A stretch of DNA of 64,000 nt from Monomorium pharaonis (GCF_013373865.1 NC_050471.1:9692050-9756049), one strand, 5' to 3'. Shown: positions 11,033 through 25,057, counted from the stretch's first letter. Program-made: numbers and translations. The notes: a model not told the origin generated them from the sequence alone.

Positions 11033-11168
11033 CGTGTGTTTGCCAATAAATCACCAAGGCGAGCGTATCTTAAGACACTGCAAGACAGACGGGCGTCTAA
11101 GACGATGCCATTGTTCGCACGATGCGCTGTTCAAGTTCTGCCTGTGCTTTGTCAAACTTTCTCGAGAG
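11033..11168 (+). CDS. Candidate internal exon, unrecognised
   Basis: Bounded by an acceptor (CAATTTAG, AG at 11031-11032) and a strong donor (AGAG|GTAAGG, GT at 11169). The frame starting CGT GTG TTT reads RVFANKSPRRAYLKTLQDRR and stays open for the whole 136 bp, ending in phase 1. A second frame is also open, so coding sense is not proven. Composition is more balanced than in the surrounding DNA. It could be a coding exon, a 5' UTR exon or chance; no partner exon was found nearby. Confidence 0.25.
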
Positions 11169-14100
11169 GTAAGGACTACATGTTGTCAAAACGTGAGTTT
11201 CTTCTACTTATTAAAGATCATAATATATCATGATACAGCAAACATAAATTATATTATCCTAAAACTATGTTTATAAAATGTTTGATCAATTTTGAAGAAG
11301 AATTATATAATTATATAAGTATTTAATACCTGCATAAAAAAATTAAAAGAATCTGTGATAAAAGAAAAATGATGTTCTAGATATATATTTCAATTTATTA
11401 AGAAAAATCTTACATACAGGTCACTCGGGAAAGAAGTTAATAAAGTCATAAATTAGACAGTTATTTGATATATTCACAGAAAAATCTTCGCGAATTTTTG
11501 CAAACGAATCGTTCCCTTCCGGTGGCAGGAAGATTGATAAACGAACGACTTCGTCACGAAGTCGTAAGAGTTGAGCATCGTTCAATCGCACGATCGTTCT
11601 TCATATGAAACGATGCGCAAAGCGTAAGAGTATTCGGATCGGTCGAATTTCACTCCGTTTCCCGGCAAACTTTCAGTAATCCTTAAGTTGATCACGAAGT
11701 CGGTAATTGGATAGCCGATGGATTTTGCGTCAAGTAAAGTTTTCAGTATATTGGAAATCACATTGAACAAAATTCATTCATGAACGAACGGTACATGCAT
11801 ATGATCTCTCGACAGATTCGACAGATGTTCGGATAGTCGAGTTAATTATGGTTATTAGCACACGAAACGCTTTGGATCTTGCCCGGATATATCTGAAGAC
11901 CGAATATTCAAATGTTAAAATTCGAATTAACAATAATGTACAATTGCGATTATAATTTTGATACAAAAATTAGAATATTATTTGCAATAAGAAGTAAATT
12001 AATAATTTTAGTTTTATTTACGAATGCCATCAATTCTCTAATATAATATAATAAAGTTCGCTGGAATAAGTATCTATATTTGCTATAATAATGAATTAAT
12101 TAAAAGTATTATAGTTAAAATCATTGTATAATTTTTGTGTATGTATACTCAATAATGAATAATTTTCTAAATGTTAAAGTGTATAAATTGACTTATAATA
12201 TTTATAAATTAATTTACATATACATAATACTTTAACACATGTAAAATTATTTATTATTTAAAAAAAATACACCCTTGAATAGAATTTAAAACATGCCAAA
12301 ATCGACAAATAAATGAGAAACATTTTGAACATTTCCATTGTAACGGTATTTAATACCTTTTCATAATTATTAAATGTTGAGGCAAAGATAGATTACTACT
12401 ATCACACCGCTGGTATCATCGTTGGTATCAATTATTCTCTAGTGGATAAATGTTAATGTGAAATGATGTATCACGTATTCCATGTAATTCTTGCGTAACT
12501 TTCTGAAATCGCATCAACAAACAATTTATAATTATGATGCAATCAGTGCGCTATGTTAAACGCGATATCAAGTATAATATTTCTGTGCGTTGAAAATATG
12601 TGTACGGTGGTATAAACAAGGAAGGATGAAATTCATTTGCAATATGTCGGTTTCCGCCCGTAAATTCTCTCGCTACAAAAAATATTTTATATTAAATATT
12701 TTGCTCGGAGTTCATTACATAGGAGAGTGCCAGACGTGTTTTATTAAAAGTCTGAGAGGTCTGAAAGTCAGGAGGGGGTCATACAGAATCGCGTATCTGC
12801 AAATTCTCGCCGGCGCGAAAAGATTTTAATTAAATGCAATTTTCGTAGGAATATTCAAAGTTTCCCGTCGTAGAAGCTGGTCTATCGCGAGCATATGCCG
12901 CGTCAAATTAATTCCGTCCGTTATTGTTAGATGAGTTTTTACAAGACTGATAACAAACAATAGTGGACGTTATGGGATTTCGCTTATCGTTTGTATCGTT
13001 AGGCCAAATACGCTTTTTGCACGAGTTGTTTTTTTGCATACATTAAAACACGGTCTGATTTGATTTTATCAGATGGAAATTGAAAATTGATGCGCTTCAC
13101 GTGATAATCATGCCATTTTTTGTAACAAAGTCGCTTTTTGCATTTACATACCTCCTGCAGCTATTTAATTGTATGTTCTATATGTCACTATAATTTTAAA
13201 TGTCAACTATAAAAAAAAACGATTTTTTTTTAAACTAATGCTAACTAAACTTTACTTGTAAAATTAAATAGAAATTTCATTATAGAGAGGATACGCATAG
13301 TAACGAGACACTTAGATGTATAATTGCACGAAGGATTAAATGAATCCTTAACTGACGGTAAGCAAGGAGACAGTGATGAAGTAATGTTCGCCGGCTACAA
13401 ACCAAATTTTGTGAAGTTAATATAATAGCAGTGCCCCTCATGTGTCAGCATGAATATCGATCCTTATTCAAGTGTGTTGCAAACTCGATTCAAAGCGTAA
13501 TAGAAGAGACTTGTAGCAGATTTTCGGGTAACTCGCAACTTGCCCGTAATCCCCGTTTACAGACGCACATGTAAGCTCTTCGCAGCCTACATCCCTCTTC
13601 GGGATTCTCATGGTACGGCGAAACGTATACAGATTAAAGATCCCAATAAAACGTTTATCTTGAGATGTACTTACGTCAAATGAGATACATGCATTAAGGG
13701 GAACTCATCCCGAAGTTTGAGGCGTACGAATCGTATCAACGTGCGGAGTAACTTGTCGATAAGTGCGATAAACTCTTGAGTTGCCAGTTCGTTTCGATTT
13801 TCTCCAAACTTTGCTGGAGTAATCGATTTAACACTGAGCCTCGCGTTCTTGATTGCGGAGATCAATCATTTTGTAGGTAATGCATCTTTCACGAAATGTT
13901 TGTGCGGATTTAAAGTTGACTTCTAGATCGTATTTCTTCTTCTGGAAGAAACGCGGGAGGATTTTCATGGGCACGATAAAAAAGAGATTTGTTTTCGCGT
14001 GCCCGTCAGTTTTCACGAGATGAAATTTTAATTCCCCGCAATAAAGCTGAAAATTTATTTCCAATAAAACCGTAATTTTATTTGTCATAAAGCTATAATT

Positions 14101-17100
14101 TTCCACATTGCAATTGGCCTTAGATACCGGTTGCATTATTAAAGCATAATTTATATGCCTTTCTTACGATTTCATAAAAGCTACGCAATATTGTTAACAA
14201 AAAGTACGTAAATTCTGACTAGTGGTTTATTTTAGGCTTTATGCTTTTTTGTATTGTTGGTAACAGCTCTTTAAATGCGTAAACATACATATGTTATAAC
14301 AATAATGTTATACATTATTGTCATTATTTTCATATTAAAAATTTTTATTTGAGCATATCTTATAATATTAAAAAGCGCATTTTGTTTTAATATCAAAATT
14401 GTAACAATAATTGTATTTTATGTAGTTTTTTCTTTAATTTCTTTTAAATTAAAAATATTGTCTGCTGATTGGTTATGCCATTTTGTGTGTGTGTTGCTTT
14501 ACAATGTAATATTAAATTTAAACATTTAAATAATAAAGTATTTAAATGATAAAAAAAATAAAAAATACGAAGAAATTATTATCATTAATCCTTGATAAAT
14601 TTATATATTTTTAGCATTTTACACGTGTAAGTTAGTTTCCAATTTATACCTTATTCATTTCTTAATCTTAAAAATTTTAGTTACAAAATATCTTCGTTAA
14701 GAATTTATCTTCTGCAGGATGGTATATTTGCATTTATATGGATTTGATTCTAAAGGATAATGTTTTTAAATTGATGAATCGATATGCCGTTAAGCTTTCA
14801 GGCTTCATAAATATTAAATTCAGTCAGATTCAAACCGCATAATCTGCTGTTAATCAATAATCGCATTATACAATTGTATCTTTTACTTCAAAAAGTTTAA
14901 AATAAAAAATGTAACCCAACGCTGGTTGATTTTGGCCCTTTTGACTTCATATATATTCATACAACCTTTTTAACAAAAGAATAGTAAAAAATATTTTATT
15001 GCATACAATAAAATCTGCTTTATTTTTCAAATTTAATTTTTTCTGTAAAGATTAAGTTGCGAATAAAATTTTACAATTAATGTCTTTTTAAATTTTTTCT
15101 CTCTCTAAATAATTTAGCTGTCATTCGGTAGTTGCGCTAAATGTAACTTTTCATTTAAGATGAATTCTTCTTAATTTCATCATTTTCTTTAATTTTAGCA
15201 TTCAAAGTCCACGTATCTTGTAAATTATCCGCCGCGGTAGTCGCAGGTGTGACAAGAAGACCCTCATTTCTCCGCGAGGGATACCGGCGACGCGAGCGTG
15301 TCGTCGTTACGTGTCGTAGGTCTTCGCGCGCGTCTGAGGATGTTACGAGGATTCGCATGCATCTAAGACGTTGCCATTAAATCACGAACATTTGCATATC
15401 GTGGGCGGAGGGAGGCGAGACGAATTCGAGGGAAGAGAAATGATCCCCCGTTGGTATCGGCGCGCTGTCGAAACCGCGTTACACGCGTGATGTACTGTAC
15501 GTTGTTTCCAAGCGAAATGTCTATTAAGTAGCTCTTTTCCTCTTTCTCTTACGAGAACCGTAGCATCGCAAGCTTCATGCTACGGTTCTCCCTGCACGTC
15601 GACTCCCGACCTTCAGAGTTTCGCTAAACTCTGAAAAACATATTTGTCGGTATAATTTAATGTCGGTATTAAGATAAGAGGATTAAGTTGTTGCGTAAGG
15701 AACTTCGCGGGCATGATGACTTTTTAGCGCGGCGGATAATTTAAAACCGGGTTTGTTATTCGCAAGCTAAAACGGAGGCAAACATCACACCAATGGAACG
15801 TTGCAGCACGCTCTAATGAACTCCGCTTAATAGGCTTTGCGCTTTCACAGTAATTTCGATTGCGTTTTATTTTAATGTACCAGAATTCGCACAAAGTCCG
15901 CTAAAAAAATAATCACCAAGTACACAGAAAGCGTTCGTAAAAAAATTGAAGTTATAATTTTTTTTCACATTGCACAGCATTTTATTTTACGTTATTTCTA
16001 TTTGAAATATTCATCGCATGTTTAAGCTTTGATTTCATTTGTTACAGCTGTGGAATTTGTATAACGTTTTAGGAAACATTTTAAAGTAGAGACAAATTTA
16101 ATCGTAATCTTTTATCGATAAAATATTGATAAAAATAACTCAATTGCGATACATTTCCGCTATTTTTTAATCGTTTTTATTAGTTTTTAACGTTTTAATT
16201 CTTTATTTACATTTTTCGTTTATTAAAATTTTCTACCGTTTGACATGGTAGTTTGGCTTAAAACTGATCTCTCGTAGCTGAAAATTCTCGGTGCACTTTT
16301 GAAAATGATCGTGGCACGCCCATTTATGAGATCGCGTAACCGTTTCAGCTCCACATAAGTGCAATCCGGTTACCTAGCCCTTGGGGGTGGTAGTTACAGG
16401 CGGTGGAGGATACGTAAACACAAGTGTAACAGGTGCATACGAACGTGCAGCGGCAAAGGCAAGAGTAAAACTGCTTCTTATCTGGCGAGCTATTTAAATG
16501 AAAATAACTTAAGCGGTTGCAGCATTTTAATCCACCCTAGAATCTCGGCTGGCCAAAAGACACCGGCCACGATACAGGAAGATCCGTAAAACAAAGAGGC
16601 TTTATTTTTTCGGGAATGGCGATGAAAGGATTACACGAAGTTTAGCCCGGAAAAACCCCCGGATCTTGGAAACGCTACGTTACTACTATATATTGAAAAT
16701 CGCGATATCTCTATGTTACGCGATTGTATTTTACGTAATATATGTAAAATATTTATAATGTAATATATTTTATATAAACGTATATATATGTATAGTTTGT
16801 TTGATAAGAATTTGTTCAACATAACTTGAAGACTATTTATTAAAAAAGATACATATTACTTAATCAGAACCACGATGCTTTGTTATTAATAAATTATCCA
16901 GTCGCCTCTATTAATAATTGCCCGGCCTATTTCCACGGCATACTTTCCGTTAATTTTATAACATATTGTTAAAGTAACAAAATGTATTTTTATTATTTTA
17001 AATATATGACAAAGTTTCATGGAAAAAGTATTTTTAAAAATAATAATAAACGTACTGTTTGTATATTAGAATTATCGTGGCTTTAAAATGTCGAAATGTC

Positions 17101-17229
17101 GACGTTATTAGTTAAATTAATGATTTATTGTCTCTACGAAAGAAAGTTCTTCTTTTTTCTAGCAAAACGAAATAATTACGAAGGTGAATAGATTGATATT
17201 GACTTTCCACGCTTTTGTTTATTACGGAC
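11169..17229. other. Long non-coding stretch with isolated open segments
   Basis: Mostly AT-rich. CpG-rich patches lie at about 11490-11900, 13480-14060, 15210-15560 and 16255-16680. A minus-strand open segment at 13675-13865 ends in a good donor (TTTGAC|GTAAGT), but it lacks an ATG and a convincing acceptor. A small hairpin lies at 15553-15590. No transposon protein or RNA gene was recognised. Confidence 0.45.
15553..15590. repeat. Perfect 14-bp inverted repeat, 10-nt loop
   Basis: GAGAACCGTAGCAT (15553-15566) and its exact reverse complement (15577-15590) flank CGCAAGCTTC. GC content is higher than in most local hairpins; role unknown. Confidence 0.9.
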
Positions 17230-17348
17230 GGGAAGCTGAGTGCGATGGAAAGAAAGGTATTAAATGGACCGATGGCGACATAGCTCTAGCAAAAGATTGC
17301 GGAGGAAAGGTCGGTCAATGGTCTGACCGAAAGGAAACTCAGCTTCCC
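17230..17348. other. Potential structured element closed by a 12-bp stem
   Basis: GGGAAGCTGAGT (17230-17241) pairs perfectly with ACTCAGCTTCCC (17337-17348). Between them a smaller hairpin, TCGGTCA...TGACCGA, sits close to the 3' arm. The nested stems within 119 nt could form a folded RNA on either strand. No known ncRNA family is recognised. Confidence 0.3.
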
Positions 17349-17377
17349 AGTTAATCTTGATTCCGCCTCCCAGTTTT

Positions 17378-17568
17378 TTATTTGACAAACCCAGCTTTAG
17401 GTGGCCCATCGTTCGCACTTCTCACAGGCCTGCGAGACTTTGCTGTCGCAGGAGAATTAAAACTACCTGAGCTTCTCTCGGTCGGACCGTTTATTTGCTG
17501 TATTGATTCCTCGCCCGCGTGGCGACTCTCCAGCACAATAATTCTTTTACCTTCGTTTAGTGGCACGT
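17378..17568 (-). CDS. Candidate 3'-terminal exon on the minus strand
   Basis: On the minus strand an acceptor (AATTGTCCTTAG) precedes an open frame running from VPLNEGKRIIVLESRHAGEE through a Ser/Pro/Arg-rich stretch to PPKAGFVK and TAA (complement 17378-17380). The stop sits inside AAATAAAA, so an AATAAA-like signal overlaps it, which would leave a very short 3' UTR. The peptide is hydrophilic and looks like a disordered C-terminus. The + strand is also open here for 66 codons, which weakens the call. The family is not recognised. Confidence 0.28.
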
Positions 17569-20500
17569 CTAAGGACAATTGAATTTATTTTCACTAGCAT
17601 CGAAAGCTAATCAATTTCGACGAATTATATTTATACTTTTTATAATTAAATGCTAGTTTTACCAAATTAATTTTAATTCAATTCTTTTATATGTATGTAC
17701 ACACGCGTAAAATTTAGTATTTTTTAAATAATATTATTCATTACTTCTAAAATTAATAAAATGTGTGTTTTTATTAGAAATAAAATGAGGGAATCTATAC
17801 ATAAATAGGAAGAGAAAATTACGGAAATCTGTCCAGTACATCTGTCCAGATAATTTGAAATTTCTCTCATTGTTTATTCTCTTACATCATAATTATATGC
17901 AAACAATATTTTTTAATTAAAATTTTTATTATAAAGATTTATGAAGCAGCAGAAATTTACAACTTACACTATATTAACATAAAACATTGTTAATACTAAA
18001 TATTTTCTTGAAAAAAATTAATTATATGATAAATAATTATATAAAACATGTTGTACATATTAATAAAATTATAAAGAATTAAATGATCTAAGCTTAAAAA
18101 ATCCTCGATTCTTTATAAAATTCTTTATCATATTCTTTATCATTATTATACAGCAATAAGTTTTGCAAATACTTTTATACTTCATAGCGCCGTCATTGTT
18201 TGTAACCTCAAATTTTAGAGAGCAAAAAATCAACAGACATCTGCTTACGCCGCATTGTTTAAACTCAGTTAATTAATTTTCTTGGAAATTCCATCGTTTA
18301 TATGGCGCGTTGTTGAAATTCATTGTTCTGTCTTTCGCTCGCCGATATTCCGGCGCAATGCGAATTCTCTTCCACCGGTGATCGATTAAGCATATTGTCA
18401 TGAAACAGAAATGGCACAGAGCATTACGATCACAAGCGCAGTGTTCGCATTAGAGGAATTCGTTTGCGATTGTGACATTAAGGTGAATTAAACTCGGTTT
18501 ACTGCCAGTCCGGATTTCTCTAATGGAATTGTCTATCCATTTACGCTTCGTATGGCCAACATTACTTATCATTTGTAGCAAAATGTCGAGTTTGATGACC
18601 GAGCATCTAATAATAGACTAATCACCCCAATAAGCACATTGTGCAAATATGCGCAATAATGAGCATCACACGAATTGACGAAAATTTCGCAATAATAGCA
18701 CTTATGTAACTGCTATAACGTAGTAATTTTCTCGATAAAATTTCTAAATAATATTTGTTAAAAATTAGACAAACATAAATTTTAATATACTACAATATAT
18801 TACAATAATTTAAAAAATCACTTGATTCTTTATCAATACTTTATAAAACAATATTTCTACATCTAAGGAAAGAATAAAATATTAGTCGACAAACTGGCAA
18901 TATTTATTGTACATTAAAGTCTCACAACGTTTCGACCAAGTGAGACTTTAATGTACAATCAATATTGCTAGTTTGTCGACTAATATTTTACTCTTTCTTT
19001 AGTTATAATTATTGGCGACATTAAGCTATATTAATTTTTTGTCGATTTCTACATCTATTTTTGTAAATATAGTTATATAACTACGGATTATAATTTTTAT
19101 GCAAGATTTCATATATATAATTTAGTAAATTTTTTACTGGCGTATTTTTTTATAGTTCAATTGTAGCTATCAATGTCTCAGACTTCCATTTTGTTATACA
19201 GAATGCATGAATATTGTTATCCGCTGTATAACCAATATCTGCAATGTGAAAGAGAATAGAATATTTATATATATATACACACTGGCACATAGAATATTCA
19301 TATTTTAGATTGCTAAACTTGCTAAACTTGATAGATATCGTACTCAATACAAACAGCATAAATTTATTCGTGTTTCAATTTGTATGCATTACTCGGTGAA
19401 TTATTGTAAGAATAGGTATCACAATAAAAAGAATTTTTAGATTACGACTATAGAAAAATGTTTGCAAATATATGGTGAAAAATATCATTTCAATCATGAA
19501 GAAATTTTTAGAAATTGACTATTACTGTTGATATTTTGATAACAACTTAACAGCTTATTTTCGGATCGACTTGATACGGTTAAAAATATTCTTTCCGAAT
19601 ATGTTCCTTGAGAAAAGAAATATTCTTTCCATAAACCGAGGAAAAGAAATTTATTTTCACTTCAACGAATCAATTCATAAAATCTCTAAGCTGGGCATCG
19701 ATGTGATATGACGACGATATGAGAAAGTTATAGTTGGAGAACGAGACTTAAAGAGATGCCGTGAAAACGACGCCGAAGAGAAAGATTGGATACAAACCTC
19801 TAGTATCCAAAGGACAGTAGGTAAAATGCGTAACGATAAAAGAAATCAATTATTTTACGTAAGGAAAAAAATGGACCTAAGGTTATTATTTAAAATATTA
19901 CAGTCTACAAATAACTATTGTTTTTTGTTCGATAATTAAAATTTTTCATTGAATATACTACAAAAATTAATGCATTCATGTAGAAAAAAATTGTTTCTTA
20001 GTTTACACGCTTTTATAACTGTTGATCAAATCGACGTAGACACTTTGATGTCTATGATAGCTGTAATCAATAACCGTGTAAATACAAATAGGTAACTTGG
20101 TGATTATGGCCATTTCTCTCGAGATCGAGCATTTATGGACCGCTCTATCTAAAACTAAGATATACTAACTAAAATTTGTAATTACACATATAAATAATAA
20201 AAACGTACTCATGATTTATTGCTAATATAATTGTGCATATCAAATTTTGTAATAATATTAATTTATATTTTTGAGAGCAATAAAAGTATTAATTATTGCA
20301 ATTAAAAAAAAAACAGAATACAAAAGGTAAATGGTCCAAATGACTGTCTTAAGTTTGATTTTAAATGTTTTTTTGAATATATATACGTACATATTGTATA
20401 TATACATATTTATATTTAATTTCATTTGAATTTTTAAACAGCCTACTTATTGTTATAATACTTTATTAAAAATAAAACTTCTAGTTAAAAAAAATTTATA

Positions 20501-22355
20501 TTAAATCAGATTTATATAAATACAGATTTCTTTTCAGTATCTAGAATATTGCTAGTAATTGAATTATCTAATATTCTTTAGTCAAATACGTGATTTAACT
20601 GAAAACATTTCAATCGTCATTCTTTGAGAACACGTTGGCGAACAAATAAAAGTGCAAAATGAAAAATGGCGGAACTGCACGTTTCGCAGAGTTTTACACG
20701 CATTCACTATGTACACGTCAGTTAAAATGAACGTTAACGCTTGTTCAAATAATATCAGACCCTCGGGTCAATCTGGCAATTAATTTGGCTGACTACAACG
20801 CAAACAATTGGATCCTATTTACCCGGATCATTTATTATACCCATCTCGTCTTCATTTTTTAGCGTATATTAACATACCGTATCTATATGTGAGTATTATC
20901 GTACATTATTAGTGAACATTTCATATTCCGCGAAACTTTATGAGGTGTACTACCAAAAACCCGCGCAATACGTCTATCATTGAGCGAACGTGTTGTGAAA
21001 GAAGATACTAATATCTATGAACTATAACTACGTATCGATTCGCTTTATACCAACTATGATCTTCGTAGATTATAATACTCGAAAATTTCAAGTATATTTT
21101 TCGTATCTTTTTTAAGTAAATTCTTGATTGTTTGTGTAACAATTTCCTCATTCGTGGAAAAGTAGTATTCGTCGAAATCACAAATGGGATTTCGTAGCAG
21201 CCACTTTGCCAGACGGAATCGATGACGATCGCGTTTACGGCGCGGCAAACAATTTTGTGAAGTGTCAGCGACAACGATAGATGGTGAATGGTTTGCCGGG
21301 CTTTTTTTGCGCGTGTGTATACGTCGGATGCCTTTTAAGTACGACGCCGTTTCACACGTGCCGCTATATCGTGCATATTGCACCGAAGAGCCGGGCGGGC
21401 GGCAAGGGGAGAAAGCCCCGAATGAAAAATGCACTCCTTCTACGAGTAACGTATCACCATCGCGTTGCCGGTACGACCATCTTTTTCAATGTCTGCATTT
21501 TTCAAAGATTCTGATGTTACTGTCCACGAGACTTACGACCGGACAGTGGAAGTTTCTCTTGAAAGTCATCGGGCAGGTCGTTGTTCGCACGCTTCTGTAC
21601 CGGAGTTAGTAAACCATGCCGGTGCAATCCAATAGCCTGTATATTGCATTACACACAGAGGCGGCAAAGAGAAGAAAAAGGTAGCACAATTTTGTGAGGA
21701 AAAAGTTTTTTTACCGTACTAAAAGTTAAAAATTGCAATTTTCGAAAAGAAACATTTGAATCCATGGTTTTCTATTTAAGCGCAAGTTAAACATTTAACA
21801 CCTAATCGGTTTTATTTGCTTACGTGTGCGTGAATCTTCGATTTAAGAAAACTAAATGTGTACATTATCAATTTCCTCTGTTTATATTACAGATTAAGCT
21901 GCCTATTCTACGTTTCGAATAGTCTCTTCATATTGCCTGTACAGTAGAACAAAACTCATAACTGCTTACACCAGGAAACAACTATAAGCAAGTTTGTGCC
22001 TTGAAATCTGAATATAGTCACTAAATTAGCAATTAACTGCAGAGATTAGTTTAAGTTGGTATTTATAGTAGGAAATAATAGTAGAGTTAATTACAAGACG
22101 AGTATGCAGATAATAATCGTTGCATTCAAAGGTGTTAATTATAGTCGATATCAGATAAGTTATAGAGATTGGCAAGTGGGCACTATGCTCGCGGAGAATA
22201 GATGTACGCGCTGGGTAGTAAGTCAAGTGAGAGAATAGAGCAAAAGGGCACTTGATATTGTTGTTCTGTGTGACACAATTCTTATATTCTGAAATTGAAT
22301 CCAAATTATACATATATTATATATGTATATATGTGTAACATATGAAAAATAATTA
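17569..22355. other. Non-coding tract
   Basis: AT-rich, with CpG-rich islands at about 18290-18540 and 21150-21620. In the second island, overlapping open frames exist on both strands (126 codons minus, 115 codons plus) with no family resemblance or splice framework, so none is called. Includes the hairpin repeat at 18865-19000. Confidence 0.45.
18865..19000. repeat. Long hairpin repeat, 61-bp arms and 14-nt loop
   Basis: Arms 18865-18925 and 18940-19000 are reverse complements with only a few mismatches. The loop is AACGTTTCGACCAA. Size and shape suit a foldback MITE or a hairpin-RNA precursor; no transposon ends recognised. Confidence 0.85.
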
Positions 22356-22853
22356 AGAGAGACGGAGAGAGACCGGGAGAGACCGGGAGAAACAGGGAGA
22401 AACGGGGAGAGACCGGGAGAGACGGGGAGAGACGGGGAGAGACCGGGAGAGACGGGGAGAGACCGGGAGAGACGGAGAGAAACGGGGAGAGACCGGGAGA
22501 GACGAGGAGAGACGGGAAGAGACCGGGAGAGGCGAAGAATGTTTCTGTTGTGTTTAAATTAAGGTAATAAGAAAAATAAAGATGGCTGTTATTTTATTGA
22601 AAAAAAGGAACTTATTTAAAACAGTCTTTTGAATGGATTTCTAAATCCGTGGCAGCTTTTAGAAAAAAAAGTTAGAAGTACGTGAATAAATGAATATTAG
22701 ATTTATTAAAGATATGCTTATTTAAAAATAAAACAAAAAAAGCAACAGTAAAGCAAGGCTCTTGAAAGTTAAACAACAAAAGCAAAGAAAATTTGAAAAA
22801 AAACGTAGCATAAGAATAGAGAGCCACAGCAACGCGTGGCAGGGCATAGCTAG
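22356..22853 (+). mobile_element. Second, 5'-truncated copy of the Helitron-like element
   Basis: Begins in the decamer minisatellite (22356-22538) and then matches 2021-2347 closely, with a few substitutions and a small deletion near 22715. It ends with the hairpin GCCAC...GTGGC (22823-22840) and CATAGCTAG at 22853, followed by T. The intact CTAG terminus supports the Helitron reading better than the first copy, which carries an extra G-rich decamer before its end. It lacks the TC-starting leader of the first copy. Confidence 0.65.
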
Positions 22854-22945
22854 TCATAATATAAAAGTCTTTTTAAACTTATTAGTATAGTCTTTTCAGT
22901 ATAAAGTAATAATTTTACAATATTTATACAAACGTAATGTAACTG

Positions 22946-23633
22946 CACACAGTAAAAAAATTTGTGTTAAATTTAACAGTTATTGCATGTCCAAAACGGT
23001 CCACAGAAATTTTTCTCTTAATTTAACATATTAAGCATATGTTAAATAGCAACATAAATATTATGTTATATTTTAACATAAAAATAAATGTAAGTTTTAT
23101 AATTTAACATAATTTTTATGTAACAATTCAATGAGAAAATTATGTTAAAGTAACACATGTAATATATTACTTTAATATTATAATAATGTTAATGTAATAT
23201 ATATCATAATATTATTTTAACACGTTATATATATTATTTTAACACGTTATATATATTAATTTAACATATTATATATGTATACATAGATTGTTTCAGAATC
23301 ATCGATAAAAAATTTTGTGTGTATATTGTTGGAACCAGTCTAATATTATACTGTATGTGAATGCAATCGTACTTGGTTCTCTGTCATTTTTTTCTGTCAA
23401 TTTTAACAGCTAAATCCTATCATTAATAATAAGGAACATATTTATTGTGTAAAATTAAAAGTACGTGCACATTGTTACTTTAATACTTTTTTCCAGTTAT
23501 TCTAATAATTTAACACTTTACTTGAATTAACACAACAGCAATATGTTAAAGTAACAAGCAAATATGTTAAATTTTGACATAAGTTTTAACCAAGATATTT
23601 TTTAACAAGAAAACACAAAATTTTTTACTGTGT
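22946..23633. mobile_element. Non-autonomous DNA transposon, about 690 bp, with terminal inverted repeats
   Basis: The left end ACACAGTAAAAAAATTTGTG and the right end (as reverse complement) ACACAGTAAAAAATTTTGTG form TIRs of about 20-25 bp. The interior is AT-rich and saturated with TTAACAT-type motifs, including a short tandem repeat of TTTAACACGTTATATATATTA at about 23217-23275. No transposase frame. Exact target duplication not resolved. Confidence 0.6.
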
Positions 23634-24948
23634 ATAGTTTGAAAGCATAGTACTTTCTCGGTGCTCTCATCAATGAGTTAAGCCACGCAGATAGGCTGCA
23701 TGCACCAGAGCACATAATGAAAATCGTAACGAGTATGAGGACGCTTTGATCTTATTACTGCCTTTGTCTTCTGTCATTTGAAATGGCTAAAATGAAAGTG
23801 CTGATTACGACAGTGCTCGAGAGATAGCTCTAGTATGAAATAGAATGAAATAAATGTAAAACTATTAAAAATACTTAAATTCAAATAAATGATAGAAATT
23901 TAAAGAGAAAAATATTACTTATTTTCAACGCGAGATAAATAATATAATAGTAAAGTAATATAATTGTTAAAATAAAAATAAACAATAAATTTTGTTTACA
24001 TATTGTGTAACTTTTATTTTAATAATTAATTTTTAATAAATAAAACATCTAATTTAATATAAAATTATACATATATAATTTTTTTTTCTAAATATATATT
24101 TAAACAATATTTTAGTCAAATACATTATTTGAATTTGTAATATACAATATGGCTAAAGAATATATCGCTGGATAATTTCCTTTACAAATGGTTCACTGAT
24201 GTGGACGGCAATAACAATGCGGGTTGTTTTGAGAGTTAATCGTTGAGCATTGTGAAAAATGGCATGGCGTGGTCTATGCGGCAACCCTACGTCCTATCGT
24301 ATGAAATATGATCTCTCATGTTGACGTCGCGGCAAACGCGAATGAGTGAATGCGAAATTATTAAAATAACGGAAAAACTGCGTGCGCGCTTAGCCGTTCA
24401 CGTTGCTGTAATGCATCCCGACGCTTACTTTCCGTTGTCGTATCATGGAAATTAAAATAATACATTATGCATACGAAATGTTAAGGTTGTCAGAGGCTGA
24501 CGGACGAGGTATCTGAAATGTATATTCCCGATTTTCCCTGAAATTACATTCATTTAATTCTGCGCTCACATTCAAAATAATATACAAAGGCAAAATTATA
24601 ATAATACATTATTTTTGTACGACGGCAAACTTATTAGAATTATATATGATCGATTCAAAGCTTATTACTCATGAAAGCTACAAAGAGTTTCTCTTATAAA
24701 GCATTTAATTCTCTTGTCAATCTGAGATACAAAGGATTCATTTAATCAACAAGCGACTTGATTATAATCCAATTTACTTATCTGTCTGTCATCAATTTTT
24801 TTTTTACTACGCTTGTGATTTTTTCCGGAACTATTTTAATTATTCGGTATATAACGATATCTAATTATTAAGTTTCAATTGATTGAAAGAAAAATGTAAG
24901 TTCTTTAATAGAGTTTCTTCTCTATTAATTATATTACTTATTCTTCTT

Positions 24949-24971
24949 TACATATATATATATATATATAT

Positions 24972-25056
<85 letters not shown>
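24949..25056. repeat. (TA)n(GA)n microsatellite
   Basis: About ten TA followed by roughly forty GA dinucleotides with one GGG interruption. Confidence 0.95.

Positions 25057-25057
<1 letters not shown>

Noticed and set aside
13675..13865. Minus-strand coding-like segment with a GTAAGT donor
   Set aside because: Attractive amino-acid composition, but a TGA lies immediately upstream, no ATG starts it and no acceptor with a pyrimidine tract is present.
16359..16589. 76-codon plus frame with Gly/Lys/Arg-rich start
   Set aside because: A second frame over the same bases looks equally coding-like for about 36 codons; no splice or promoter support.
21054..21609. Overlapping 126-codon (minus) and 115-codon (plus) ORFs
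   Set aside because: Mutually antisense open frames in a GC-rich patch; neither shows a recognisable domain or supporting signals.
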